Source: an uncultured Lachnospiraceae bacterium (GTDB lineage Bacteria > Bacillota > Clostridia > Lachnospirales > Lachnospiraceae). Taken from it: a stretch of DNA of 64,000 nt. The notes below the pieces were generated by a model that ran no database searches, was not told the DNA's origin, and saw only the letters and a program-made list of their open reading frames with translations. This document shows positions 36,448-45,761 of the stretch, piece after piece (positions within the stretch are counted from its first letter, which is position 1; each line of letters starts with the position of its first letter). The translations under genes and the position numbers were made by a program. The stretch is from NCBI GenBank assembly GCA_958402795.1, contig CATXUX010000017.1, positions 9,396 through 73,395 on the forward strand. Reading direction: 5' to 3'.

Positions 36448-38274
36448 ATGGAAGTAAAACTGCAGAGCATTCTGTTTCCGGACAGAGAAGAATATACGGA
36501 TTATACAAATTTATTTTTTAAGGCAGGTCAGGGAATCTATAACAAGGAGAATAAAAGTCTTTCCTTTGTAAAGTTTACGTCGTGCGATTTTGCCGTGTAT
36601 CTGAATGCATTTTCCATGAAAAAGTGGAAGAAACATACAAAGATCGGGCGTGTCACGCTGAAACTGGATGTGGAGGGCGAGTTTGAACTGGTGTTGTCGG
36701 GATACCATAGAATTCAGGAATCCGCCAAGCGCGTTTTGCTGAAGAAGAAAACATTTTCCTGCAAAGAAAGAACAGAGATATGCATAGATATTCCGGATAA
36801 TAAAGAGACGCTGGTAGGGTTTGAACTCCGGTCATATACGGATTGCAGTGTGTATGGCGGAGGATATTATACAGAAGTAGAGGAAAAGGACTTTAACGAG
36901 GTACGGCTGTCCATTGCAACGACAACATTTAAAAAAGAGGATTTCATCCGAAAGAATGTAAAAATGCTGAGAGAGGAGATCTTCTCTTCGGACGATATGA
37001 TCGGGCAGAATGTATATCTTCATATTGTGGACAACGATGAAGGACGTGTCCTTTCCAAAGAAGAATTCGAGGGACCACATATCTATTATCATCGGAATAA
37101 AAATGTGGGCGGCTCCGGCGGCTTTACCCGCGGAATGATCGAATCGCTGCGGCAGGAGCCGAAGGCGACACATGTACTGCTGATGGATGACGACGTGATT
37201 GTTCTTGCAGAGAGTATTAAACGTACTTATATGCTGCTGCTTCTGGCAAAGGAAAAATATAAAGAATATATTATCAGCGGTGCGATGCTCTGCTATGAGC
37301 AGATGGATGAGTTCCATGAAGATGTCGGATACCTTGGGGCAGACGGCGGACAGAATCCGTCGAAACGTCACGGTTCTGTCAGCGATATGGCCGACATGCT
37401 GCAGAAGGAAGAATCAAAAACGAAGAAAGCGGATTCTTACGCCGGATGGTGGTACTGTTGCGTTCCGGCATCCATGATCGAGAGAAACGGCTATGCGCTG
37501 CCGCTGTTTATCCGCGGAGATGACACAGAGTTCAGCTGGCGCAACAATGCAAAGTTTATCACAATGAACGGAATCTGCGTATGGCACATGGGATTCACCT
37601 TAAAGTTCAATTACTTTATGGAATACTATCAGGTGTTCCGCAACCTTCTGATCGCAGAGTCCTGCAATCCCGGTGGCAGAAGAAACCGGATATGGAGTCG
37701 GTTCACCGGAATGTTCCTGTCGGAAATCCTGCGGTTTAATTATGACGCCGCGGAAATGATCGTCGACGCGATCCGAGATTATCTGAAAGGTCCGAAGTTC
37801 ATTGAGGAAGAAAAGTGTCAGGAACGGTTGAAAAAGATGTCGGCGAAGAATGCGAAAATGCAGGATCTGGAGGAATTTTCCGAGTATGGTGTGGATGTTG
37901 ACTCGGTATACGAACCGGATATACGGCGTCTCAAAGATACGATTTTGTACAGGCTGACGTTTAACGGTCAGATTTTATGGCCGGAAAAATGGCTGCGGAA
38001 AGGTCCGGCAGTGGTGGCGTATGACTGGTTTTACAATCCGCAGAGGCAGGCGCTGGTGGACAGCGTGATCGCGGTCAATCCGTATGACTATACAGCCGAG
38101 ATACGGCGCATTGATAAGAAGCGGTTCCGCCAGGTCGTAAGCTATTATTACCGGACGGTAAAGAGATACAAGAAAATGCATAAACAGGTGGAACAGGCAT
38201 ATTTCGACAGAAAAGAGTATCTGACTTCATACGAATTCTGGGAGAAATATCTGGAGCTTGACAAATATCAATAA
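36448..38274 (+). CDS. GlfT2-like galactofuranosyltransferase, copy 2
   Basis: Second GlfT2-type enzyme, 608 residues, with the same domain order as the gene before it: beta-rich N terminus with AFSMKKWKKHTKIG, GT-A core HRNKNVGGSGGFTRG, metal-binding D247-D248-D249 (LLMDDDV), GWWYCCVP, and FIRGDDTEFSWRN. The paralogues differ along their whole length, so this is an old duplication with probable division of labour (for example initiating versus extending, or different linkages). AGGAGG lies about 13 bases before ATG 36448. glf follows 15 bases later. Confidence 0.9.
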   Translation: MEVKLQSILFPDREEYTDYTNLFFKAGQGIYNKENKSLSFVKFTSCDFAVYLNAFSMKKWKKHTKIGRVTLKLDVEGEFELVLSGYHRIQESAKRVLLKKKTFSCKERTEICIDIPDNKETLVGFELRSYTDCSVYGGGYYTEVEEKDFNEVRLSIATTTFKKEDFIRKNVKMLREEIFSSDDMIGQNVYLHIVDNDEGRVLSKEEFEGPHIYYHRNKNVGGSGGFTRGMIESLRQEPKATHVLLMDDDVIVLAESIKRTYMLLLLAKEKYKEYIISGAMLCYEQMDEFHEDVGYLGADGGQNPSKRHGSVSDMADMLQKEESKTKKADSYAGWWYCCVPASMIERNGYALPLFIRGDDTEFSWRNNAKFITMNGICVWHMGFTLKFNYFMEYYQVFRNLLIAESCNPGGRRNRIWSRFTGMFLSEILRFNYDAAEMIVDAIRDYLKGPKFIEEEKCQERLKKMSAKNAKMQDLEEFSEYGVDVDSVYEPDIRRLKDTILYRLTFNGQILWPEKWLRKGPAVVAYDWFYNPQRQALVDSVIAVNPYDYTAEIRRIDKKRFRQVVSYYYRTVKRYKKMHKQVEQAYFDRKEYLTSYEFWEKYLELDKYQ

Positions 38275-38289
38275 AAAGGAGAGAAGAAA

Positions 38290-39390
38290 ATGAAGTATGA
38301 TTATCTGGTAGTCGGTTCGGGACTTTACGGAGCGGTTTTTGCATACGAGGCACACAAAAAAGGAAAGAAATGTCTGGTGATTGACAAACGCCCGCATATC
38401 GGCGGAAATATTTATTGTGAAAATATAGAAGGGATCAATGTGCATAAATATGGCGCGCATATTTTCCATACGTCGAATAAGCAGGTGTGGGACTACATCA
38501 ATCAGTTCGCGGAATTTAATAATTATATCAATTCTCCGATCGCCATTTATAAAGATGAACTGTACAATATGCCGTTTAACATGAATACATTCAGCAAGAT
38601 GTGGAATATCCGGACTCCGCAGGAGGCGAAAGAAAAGATCGCAGAACAAGTTGCAGCGACTGGAATCACGGAGCCGAAGAATCTGGAAGAGCAGGGACTT
38701 TCCCTTGTCGGTAAAGATGTGTTTGAAAAGCTGGTAAAAGGATATACAGAGAAGCAGTGGGGAAGAGACTGTAAAGATCTGCCGGCATTTATCATCAAGC
38801 GCCTGCCGGTTCGGTTTACGTATGATAATAATTACTTCAATGACAGATACCAGGGAATTCCGATCGGCGGCTACACGAAGATCATCGAGAAAATGCTGGA
38901 CGGCATTGAAGTAATGACAGATACGGATTATTTTGAATTTATAAAAGAAAATGAAGGAATCGCGGACAAGATATTGTTCACCGGAATGATCGATGAGTAC
39001 TTTGGATATCAGCTCGGCGCACTGCAGTATCGTTCCGTGCGTTTTGAGACAGAAGTCCTGGACTGCGACAATTACCAGGGAAATGCCGTGGTAAACTATA
39101 CAGACCGGGAGGTTCCGTATACAAGAATTATCGAGCATAAGCATTTTGAGTTCGGAAAGCAGGAAAAGACGGTGATTTCCCGTGAATATTCCTCAGAGTG
39201 GAAAGTGGGGATGGAACCGTATTATCCGGTAAACGATGAAAAAAATAATAAGCTGTTTGAAGAATACAGAAAACTGGCCGAACAGGAAGAACATGTAATA
39301 TTCGGTGGCCGGCTTGGTAATTATAAGTATTATGATATGGATAAAGTGATCGAAGCGGCGCTGGAGACAGTGGAAAAAGAACTTCATTAG
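38290..39390 (+). CDS. glf: UDP-galactopyranose mutase Glf
   Basis: Flavoenzyme converting UDP-galactopyranose to UDP-galactofuranose, the donor for the two preceding transferases. 366 residues: FAD-binding VVGSGLYGAVFA at the N terminus, ...HIGGNIYCEN, GAHIFHT, and the active-site region GRDCKDLPAFIIKRLPVR. The C-terminal GGRLGNYKYYDMDKVI segment is diagnostic of bacterial Glf. AAAAAGGAGAG precedes ATG 38290. The gene trio GlfT2-GlfT2-glf is a complete galactofuran module. Confidence 0.97.
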   Translation: MKYDYLVVGSGLYGAVFAYEAHKKGKKCLVIDKRPHIGGNIYCENIEGINVHKYGAHIFHTSNKQVWDYINQFAEFNNYINSPIAIYKDELYNMPFNMNTFSKMWNIRTPQEAKEKIAEQVAATGITEPKNLEEQGLSLVGKDVFEKLVKGYTEKQWGRDCKDLPAFIIKRLPVRFTYDNNYFNDRYQGIPIGGYTKIIEKMLDGIEVMTDTDYFEFIKENEGIADKILFTGMIDEYFGYQLGALQYRSVRFETEVLDCDNYQGNAVVNYTDREVPYTRIIEHKHFEFGKQEKTVISREYSSEWKVGMEPYYPVNDEKNNKLFEEYRKLAEQEEHVIFGGRLGNYKYYDMDKVIEAALETVEKELH

Positions 39391-39400
39391 TATCGCAGCC

Positions 39401-39416
39401 GGGGGCATTTGCCCCC
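39401..39416. other. GC-rich hairpin between glf and the GT39-like gene
   Basis: GGGGGC-ATTT-GCCCCC, a 6-bp all-GC stem with a tetraloop, 10 bases after the glf stop and 29 bases before the next start. There is no T-run behind it, so it is more likely an mRNA stability or partial-polarity element than a terminator. Confidence 0.45.
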
Positions 39417-39445
39417 GCCATCATAATAAGGCAGAGGATAAGAAG

Positions 39446-41143
39446 ATGAGACAAAGTAAAGCTGGAAAACGCACACCGGTTGTATTATTGATTCTGATTT
39501 TATGTTTACAGACATTGTTTATGCTGCGGTATTGTAATATAAAATCAGGATATTTTGTGGATGAACTGTGGTCATACGGACTGGCAAACAGTTATTATCA
39601 TGCACAGATCTGGGAAGACGGCGCTCTGGATACTACAGAGATCGATCCAAAAATGTTTGAAGATTATCTGGTTGTGAATGAGGGAGAAGAATTCACCTAC
39701 GATTCTGTTATTTATAATCAGACACATGACAGTCATCCGCCGCTTTTTTATATCGTTTTGCATACGATCAGTTCTTTCTTTCCGGGGGAATTCAGTAAAT
39801 GGTTCGGACTGCTCCCAAATCTTGTTTATTTTATTATATCGATTGTGTTCCTGTATAAAATAGCAGGATTATTTACAAAGGACAGACTTTTCCCGCTGGT
39901 TCCGGTACTGATGTATGGATTTAGTATTGCAGCAGTGAACTCGGTCACTTATATCAGGATGTATATGATGCTGACGATGTGGTGTCTGATGTTTGCGTAT
40001 TTCCATCTGAAAACGGCCATAAAAGAACGGATGACATGGAAGGATCTTCTGCTGCTCGGGATATCTACTCTGGGAGGCGTGCTGACGCAGTATTATTTTG
40101 TGATTTTTGCATGCCCGTGGGTATTGCTTTATATTGTGTGGCTGTGGAAGAAAAAAGACGGGAAAGAATTTATAAAATATGCAGGAGCAGGAATCATAGG
40201 ATGCGGTATCGCGGTTGCCTGCTATCCGGCTGCTGTCTTTAATGTGACCGGATCAAATGCGGGACACAGTGCATCTACATTTGCAAACCTCCGTGATTTT
40301 TCTGACTGGGGAGAAAATATATCGACGTTTCTTCAGCAGATCAGCAGCCAGATGTTCGGCAGTATGTTCTGGATCGTGATCGGATGCTGTATTCTTGCAG
40401 CTGCGTTATATGTAGTAACCCATGTGCTATGGAAAGTTTCACTGAAGCGTGCAGATGGAAACGAGATCTGCAGAATATCTGTGGAAACGAATACGCAAAA
40501 ACAGATCTGGATATGGAAGATGAAGCGGGAACACATCGCGGCAGTGATGACCGGCTTAGCTACATTATTTTATTTTGTGATCGTTGCAAAGATTTCACCA
40601 TGGCAGTCTGAACGCTATATGACCCCGATCCTTCCGCTGATCGTACTGCTGTTTTGCCTGTTTGCATACTGGGTATTCAAATTATGGGGAGTAAGAGGAA
40701 GAAAACGTTTTCTTACGATGGTTCTTGTGGTTGCCGTGATCGGAGGTCTGACATATTTTGGGGAAGACCCGGAGTATCTTTATGAAGATGCGGGCAGTCA
40801 TATTGCTGTCAGCGAAGAATACAGTGATGTGTCCTGTGTTTATATTTACACAACATCTTATATTATGATCAATAATGCACTGGAGTTACAGAACTATGAA
40901 CATCTGTATCAGATGTATTATGGCGATATAGCAGAGAAGATGAAAGCTGTTGCGATAAACGGATCGGAATTGATCGTTTACGCGGACGTGGTCATGGACA
41001 GAGAAGAAGATGAAGACGGGAACCGGGTACTCTTCCCGATATCGGAGTGCTTGAAGCAGGTGGAGGAAATCAGTGGTCTGCAAAATTCTGAATTGTTGTT
41101 TACAGATGAAAAAGTAGAGGTATACCGGTTATATAATGAATAA
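39446..41143 (+). CDS. GT39/ArnT-like polytopic membrane glycosyltransferase
   Basis: Integral membrane protein of 565 residues with about ten to eleven hydrophobic helices and a C-terminal extracytoplasmic domain of about 130 residues. The first extracytoplasmic loop has the acidic pair in GYFVDELWSYGLANS, the placement of the catalytic Asp in GT-C enzymes (PMT/ArnT class), and HDSHPPLFYIVLH is typical of this group. Such enzymes use lipid-phosphate sugars outside the membrane, so a partner may be the GT2/GtrA pair at 18488-19874. The sugar and acceptor are unknown. A 13-bp hairpin follows the stop. Confidence 0.82.
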   Translation: MRQSKAGKRTPVVLLILILCLQTLFMLRYCNIKSGYFVDELWSYGLANSYYHAQIWEDGALDTTEIDPKMFEDYLVVNEGEEFTYDSVIYNQTHDSHPPLFYIVLHTISSFFPGEFSKWFGLLPNLVYFIISIVFLYKIAGLFTKDRLFPLVPVLMYGFSIAAVNSVTYIRMYMMLTMWCLMFAYFHLKTAIKERMTWKDLLLLGISTLGGVLTQYYFVIFACPWVLLYIVWLWKKKDGKEFIKYAGAGIIGCGIAVACYPAAVFNVTGSNAGHSASTFANLRDFSDWGENISTFLQQISSQMFGSMFWIVIGCCILAAALYVVTHVLWKVSLKRADGNEICRISVETNTQKQIWIWKMKREHIAAVMTGLATLFYFVIVAKISPWQSERYMTPILPLIVLLFCLFAYWVFKLWGVRGRKRFLTMVLVVAVIGGLTYFGEDPEYLYEDAGSHIAVSEEYSDVSCVYIYTTSYIMINNALELQNYEHLYQMYYGDIAEKMKAVAINGSELIVYADVVMDREEDEDGNRVLFPISECLKQVEEISGLQNSELLFTDEKVEVYRLYNE

Positions 41144-41150
41144 GATTGAA

Positions 41151-41189
41151 AGAAAGAATCGAGGCTGATATTTGGTCTCGATTCTTTCT
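41151..41189 (+). terminator. Intrinsic terminator after the GT39-like gene
   Basis: A 13-bp perfect stem, AGAAAGAATCGAG (41151-41163) and its complement (41177-41189), with a 13-base loop. T-rich sequence lies on its 3' arm but only GGG follows directly. It ends the block 32047-41143. The remaining gap to 41334 is AT-rich with a weak possible promoter (TTGTAT 41224-41229, TAATAT 41247-41252). Confidence 0.7.
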
Positions 41190-41333
41190 GGGTAACATCT
41201 TTTTGAATCTTTTGTGATATAGGTTGTATTTTCCGGGAGAATTTGGTAATATACTATAGTATGTAATATTTTTGTAATAATTTATGATAGCAGAGAAATG
41301 ATTCCTTTATGAACAGGGGAAAAGAGGTACTTT

Positions 41334-42533
41334 ATGGCTGAGATGCATATTGCGTTTTCTCCGCCGGATATTACGGAGGATGAAATTGCAGAGGTTGTAG
41401 ATACACTGAGGAGCGGCTGGATCACGACAGGGCCGAAGACGAAACAGTTTGAGAAAAACCTGGCGGAGTTTATCGGAACGAACCGTGTGGTATGTTTGAA
41501 TTCGGCGACGGCATGTGCGGAGATGACGCTTCGCCTGCTGGGAGTCGGACCGGGAGACGAGGTGATCACGACGGCATATACCTATACAGCGACAGCGAGT
41601 GTTGCCGTGCATGTAGGTGCAGAGCTGGTGCTTGTGGATACGGCTCCGGGTTCTTATGAGATGGATTATGAGCAGCTTGCGGATGCGGTAACAGAGCGTA
41701 CCAAGGTGATCATACCTGTTGATCTCGGCGGGATTATGTGTGATTATGATAAGATATTCCGGATTGTGGAGGAAAAAAGGTCTCTGTTCCATCCGTCCGG
41801 CACTTTGCAGGAAAGGATCGGAAGGGTGATCATTCTTGCAGACGGGGCGCATGCACTCGGGGCGCGCCGCGCGGGGAAGATGTGCGGACAGGTCGCTGAT
41901 TTTACCAGCTTTTCGTTTCATGCGGTAAAGAATTTGACGACAGCGGAAGGAGGAGCGGTTACATGGCGCCCGATCTCCGGTGTAGACGATGAAGAGATTT
42001 ATCGTCAGTATATGCTGCTGTCACTGCATGGACAGTCTAAGGATGCATTGGCAAAGACAAAACTGGGGGCATGGGAATATGACGTTACAGAGCCGAATTA
42101 TAAATGCAATATGACAGATATCATGGCGTCGATCGGACTGGTTCAGCTGCGAAGATACCCAGCATTACTGAAGCGGAGAAGAGAGATGATTGAAACATAT
42201 GACCGGGAACTGGAAGGAACGGGACTGATTCCGGCACGGCATTACGGATCGGATTTTACTTCCAGTGGTCATTTATATCTGACCCGTTTTCCGGGACGCA
42301 GCCGGGAAGCGTGTAATGAGATTATTACAAAGCTTGCAGAGCATGGTGTGGCGGCGAATGTACATTATAAACCCTTGCCGCTTTTAAGCGCTTATAGAAA
42401 GCTTGGATTTGATATAGCGGACTATCCGAATGCATATGATATGTATGAGAATGAGATCACACTTCCACTCCATACAAAATTAACGGATGAAGAACTGGTC
42501 TATGTGACAGATACGCTAAAAAAATGCATGTAA
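41334..42533 (+). CDS. DegT/DnrJ/EryC1/StrS PLP-dependent sugar aminotransferase
   Basis: Transfers an amino group to a keto-sugar nucleotide in the cytoplasm, 399 residues. Opening SPPDITEDEIAEVVDTLRSGW and TTGPKTKQFE are family hallmarks. The PLP-binding lysine is K199 in FHAVKNLTTAEGGA, and DGAHALGA carries the PLP-ring Asp. It probably uses the 4-keto product of the CapD-like dehydratase at 12156 to make a 4-amino-4,6-dideoxy sugar, as in PglF-PglE pairs. The initiating transferase follows after 12 bases. AGAGG lies about 6 bases before the ATG. Confidence 0.94.
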   Translation: MAEMHIAFSPPDITEDEIAEVVDTLRSGWITTGPKTKQFEKNLAEFIGTNRVVCLNSATACAEMTLRLLGVGPGDEVITTAYTYTATASVAVHVGAELVLVDTAPGSYEMDYEQLADAVTERTKVIIPVDLGGIMCDYDKIFRIVEEKRSLFHPSGTLQERIGRVIILADGAHALGARRAGKMCGQVADFTSFSFHAVKNLTTAEGGAVTWRPISGVDDEEIYRQYMLLSLHGQSKDALAKTKLGAWEYDVTEPNYKCNMTDIMASIGLVQLRRYPALLKRRREMIETYDRELEGTGLIPARHYGSDFTSSGHLYLTRFPGRSREACNEIITKLAEHGVAANVHYKPLPLLSAYRKLGFDIADYPNAYDMYENEITLPLHTKLTDEELVYVTDTLKKCM

Positions 42534-42545
42534 TAAGGTAAAAAA

Positions 42546-43226
42546 ATGAAAAAATGGGAAGAACTCCCATCGTTTATGAAAAACGATGAGGTGAAGGCAT
42601 ACTATGATATTTTAAAAAAGCATGAAGCGGAATTAAAAGCAAAACGTTTGATGGACATTATACTTTCCTTACTTCTGCTGGTCGTGCTGTCTCCGGTCAT
42701 GTTAGCGGTCGCTATTGCGATCCGCCTGGATTCTCCCGGACCGGTGATTTTTAAACAGGTGCGGGTAACACAGTATGGCAGAAAGTTTTATATTCTGAAA
42801 TTCCGGACAATGGTACAGGACGCTGAGAAAAAAGGAAATCAGGTCACAGTCAGCGGGGATGCAAGGCTGACTCGCGTGGGAAAAGTAATACGCGGCTGCA
42901 GGATCGATGAGTTCCCGCAGCTGATCAATGTACTGCGTGGAGAGATGTCTTTTGTCGGAACTCGTCCGGAAGTCGTAAAATATGTCAGAGCATATACGAA
43001 AGAGATGAGGGCGACGCTCCTTCTGCCTGCGGGGATCACATCCCGCGCAAGTATGTGCTATAAAGATGAAGGAAAAATGCTGGAAAAGGCAGAGGATGTA
43101 GACGCGATGTATATTCATCAGATCCTTCCGGAAAAAATGAGCTATAATCTGGAGGATCTGCGAAATTATAGTTTCCGTCAGGATATAAAAACAATATTTA
43201 TGACAGTTTTTGCCGTGCTGCGGTAG
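42546..43226 (+). CDS. Initiating polyprenyl-phosphate sugar-1-phosphate transferase (PglC/WcaJ-type)
   Basis: Bacterial sugar transferase that places the first sugar phosphate on undecaprenyl phosphate. 226 residues, the small monotopic class: one membrane-inserted hydrophobic segment (DIILSLLLLVVLSPVMLAVAI, about 38-58), then GPVIFKQVRVTQYGRKFYILKFRTM, RIDEFPQLINVLRGEMSFVGTRPE and GITSRASM, all family signatures. With the CapD-like dehydratase and the DegT aminotransferase it forms a PglF-PglE-PglC-like set, so the reducing-end sugar may be an amino-dideoxy sugar. Its ribosome site (AAGGTAAAAA) is weak. Confidence 0.93.
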   Translation: MKKWEELPSFMKNDEVKAYYDILKKHEAELKAKRLMDIILSLLLLVVLSPVMLAVAIAIRLDSPGPVIFKQVRVTQYGRKFYILKFRTMVQDAEKKGNQVTVSGDARLTRVGKVIRGCRIDEFPQLINVLRGEMSFVGTRPEVVKYVRAYTKEMRATLLLPAGITSRASMCYKDEGKMLEKAEDVDAMYIHQILPEKMSYNLEDLRNYSFRQDIKTIFMTVFAVLR

Positions 43227-43250
43227 CACACGGCAGACCGGAGGGGAAAG

Positions 43251-44282
43251 ATGACAGTTACGCTGGGCGTAGTCGCCTATAACGAAGAAAAAAGTCTGCC
43301 GCGGCTTTTGAAGGACATTCAGGCGCAGGATTATCCGGCAGAGCAGATGGAAATCCTGCTGGTCGACAGTGGGTCGGACGATGGAACAAAAGCGGTGATG
43401 GACCAGTTTGCCGCAGATAATCCGCAGTATATCCGGGTTGTTGTTGCAGATAATCCGAAAAGAAAACAGGCTGCGGGATGGAACGTAGTGTTATCATTGT
43501 TTCAGGAGGATGTAGTTATCCGGATTGACGCACATGCGAGGATCCCGTCAGATTTTGTCCGGAAGAATATGGAATGCTTAGAAGACGGGGAATATGTTTC
43601 CGGAGGCCCGAGAATGAATCTTCCGGAAGAAGAAACCCCATGGCAGGAAATGTTGCTTGGCGTGGAGCAGTCGATGTTCGGAAGCGGAATCGCTGCATTC
43701 CGGGGGAAGAAACAGAAAGAGGAAAAACGCAAATATGTGAATTCGATGTTCCATGCTGCATACAGACGGGAAGTTTTTGAAAAAGCCGGTATGTTTGATG
43801 AACGGCTCGGACGGACAGAAGATAACGAGCTGCATTACCGGATACGGAAAAATGGTTTCCGGCTTTGCTATGATCCGTCTATCCGTTCCTGGCAGTATAT
43901 AAGAAGCTCTCTTCCGGGAATGATGAAGCAGAAATATGAAAACGGATACTGGATCGCACTGACAACAAAAGTATGTCCACAGTGTCTGTCGTTGTATCAT
44001 TTTGTTCCGTTTGCATTTGTAATGGCGGTGATCGGCTCTGCTGTTCTTGCTATACGGGGAAACAAGAAACCGGCCGGATTACTTGGCGGTGTTTATACAG
44101 GCGCTGCAGTTTTGATGTCAGCGTCGGCGGTAAAAGGCACAAAAAAACATTTATGCCAGTTATTTATGCCGCTTGTTTTTTTCCTGATGCATATGAGCTA
44201 TGGGATTGGAAGTCTGATCGGTTTTTTGAAAGCACCATTCTGGAAAACTGAGGAAAGCGAAAAAACGGAGAAAAACAGTTGA
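43251..44282 (+). CDS. GT2 glycosyltransferase with C-terminal membrane helices (ExoA-like)
   Basis: Family 2 glycosyltransferase, 343 residues. GT-A core with VTLGVVAYNEEKSLPRLL, LVDSGSDDGT and RIDAHARIPSDFV (metal-binding Asp), then GGPRMNLPEE and DERLGRTEDNELHYRIRKNG. Three to four hydrophobic helices at the C terminus (about 240-330) give a membrane-bound enzyme as in ExoA-type transferases. AGGGG lies before ATG 43251, 24 bases after the initiating transferase, so it probably adds the second sugar on the lipid carrier. Confidence 0.9.
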   Translation: MTVTLGVVAYNEEKSLPRLLKDIQAQDYPAEQMEILLVDSGSDDGTKAVMDQFAADNPQYIRVVVADNPKRKQAAGWNVVLSLFQEDVVIRIDAHARIPSDFVRKNMECLEDGEYVSGGPRMNLPEEETPWQEMLLGVEQSMFGSGIAAFRGKKQKEEKRKYVNSMFHAAYRREVFEKAGMFDERLGRTEDNELHYRIRKNGFRLCYDPSIRSWQYIRSSLPGMMKQKYENGYWIALTTKVCPQCLSLYHFVPFAFVMAVIGSAVLAIRGNKKPAGLLGGVYTGAAVLMSASAVKGTKKHLCQLFMPLVFFLMHMSYGIGSLIGFLKAPFWKTEESEKTEKNS

Positions 44283-44352
44283 TTCTTTTGACAGAATAGA
44301 GTATATTTTAAACGTATATGCGAGATACGGACTTTTAAAGTGAGGTTTATTT

Positions 44353-45723
44353 ATGTCGAACAGTAGAAAAAAAAGCAGAAACCGCGGAAGAAAAAAGGGA
44401 AACGTACTTACGCGTATGGCTGTGTGGAAAAAAATCCTTCTCTGCTCCATAGGAATTGTTCTTTGTCTGGTCGGTATGGCAGGCTGCTATGTTATGGCAA
44501 AGTGGGACCTGATGGATACGGAAGATATCCAGGCAGAGGATATCGTGATTAACGAAGAAGTAAAAAAGAATCTGGATTTAGGTGAAGGCTATACAAACAT
44601 TGCGCTTTTTGGCGTAGATACGCGAGAAGGAGATCTGGAAGAGGGTACAAGATCAGACGCAATCATCGTAGCAAGTTTAAATAATAAGACAAAAGAAATC
44701 CGAATGGTATCTGTTTATCGGGATACACTGCTTGATCTGGGGGACGGATCAACATATGAAAAGTGCAATGCGGCATACAGCTATGGAGGACCGAAGCAGG
44801 CAATCAGCATGCTGAATATGAATCTTGATTTAGATATTCAGGATTATGTTACTGTCGACTTTGGCGCAATTGCAGATGTGATCGATCTTCTTGGCGGTAT
44901 TGAACTGGATGTAACCGATGAAGAAGCGGAGGAAATGAATAATCATATTCTGGGAACCGGTCTTGAAGCAGGAAAAGAAGTTCATTATATGGAAGGAGGC
45001 GGGCATCTTCTGCTGGACGGCGTGCAGGCAACTACCTATGCAAGAGTACGTTCAACTGCAGGCGGAGATTTTACCAGGACAGAGAGACAGCGCATTGTAA
45101 TTGAAAAGATCGTTGAAAAGGCTATGCAGACAGATCTTGCTACGCTGAATAAGATCATTGATCAGGTGTTCCCGCAGATTTCTACAAGTTTTACGTTGTC
45201 CGAGATACTGACGTATGCTACGGCGTATAAGGAATATACATTAGGGGAGAACACAGGTTTCCCATTTGAAGAGTTTCGGACAACAGATACATTATCCGGG
45301 AAGGGAGATGTTGTACTGGCAAGCACGCTGACGGAAAATGTATCGAAACTTCACGAGTTTTTGTTTGATACAAAGGACTACACACCGTCTTCAGCCGTTC
45401 AGACGATCAGCGATACCATCGAATATATGGCATCCACGATGTCGACATCGGGTGGTACATATACGGATGGGGATACGTCGTCCGGGCAGGATTACTTATA
45501 TGACGATTCCTACACGCAGCAGGAAAACTGGAGCGGCGACAGTTACACAGACGGATACGAGGAAAACTGGACGGAAGACAGCTATACAGGCGGCTGGGAA
45601 GAAGACAACAGTTATACGGAAGATCCCGGAGATGCAGGGTATTATGAAGATCCGAGTGGCGGATATGTGGAAGACAGCTATACAGATAGCAGCACATATA
45701 TAGATGAAGGCAACAGTTATTAA
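44353..45723 (+). CDS. LCP family protein with Tyr/Ser/Asp-rich C-terminal tail
   Basis: Second LytR-CpsA-Psr ligase of the window, 456 residues: very basic cytoplasmic start (SRKKSRNRGRKKG), one transmembrane helix (about 28-50), then the LCP domain with ALFGVDTREGD, SDAIIVASLN, VSVYRDTLLDLGD and the arginine-rich TTYARVRSTAGGDFTRTERQR (about 80-290). The last 75 residues are low-complexity, built from Y-T-D-G / E-N-W / D-S-Y units. It probably attaches the second block's polymer to peptidoglycan. The tail is not part of other LCP proteins I know; a similar Y/D/G tail is on the lipoprotein at 55793. Confidence 0.93.
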   Translation: MSNSRKKSRNRGRKKGNVLTRMAVWKKILLCSIGIVLCLVGMAGCYVMAKWDLMDTEDIQAEDIVINEEVKKNLDLGEGYTNIALFGVDTREGDLEEGTRSDAIIVASLNNKTKEIRMVSVYRDTLLDLGDGSTYEKCNAAYSYGGPKQAISMLNMNLDLDIQDYVTVDFGAIADVIDLLGGIELDVTDEEAEEMNNHILGTGLEAGKEVHYMEGGGHLLLDGVQATTYARVRSTAGGDFTRTERQRIVIEKIVEKAMQTDLATLNKIIDQVFPQISTSFTLSEILTYATAYKEYTLGENTGFPFEEFRTTDTLSGKGDVVLASTLTENVSKLHEFLFDTKDYTPSSAVQTISDTIEYMASTMSTSGGTYTDGDTSSGQDYLYDDSYTQQENWSGDSYTDGYEENWTEDSYTGGWEEDNSYTEDPGDAGYYEDPSGGYVEDSYTDSSTYIDEGNSY

Positions 45724-45761
45724 GATAGAAAGTTAAAAAACAGAGGAGAGAAGGGAACAAA

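Noticed and set aside
44288..44320. TTGACA before the LCP gene at 44353 as a promoter
   Set aside because: The -35 is perfect but no acceptable -10 lies at 16-18 bases; the nearest TATA-like hexamers are at 8 or 20-21 bases.
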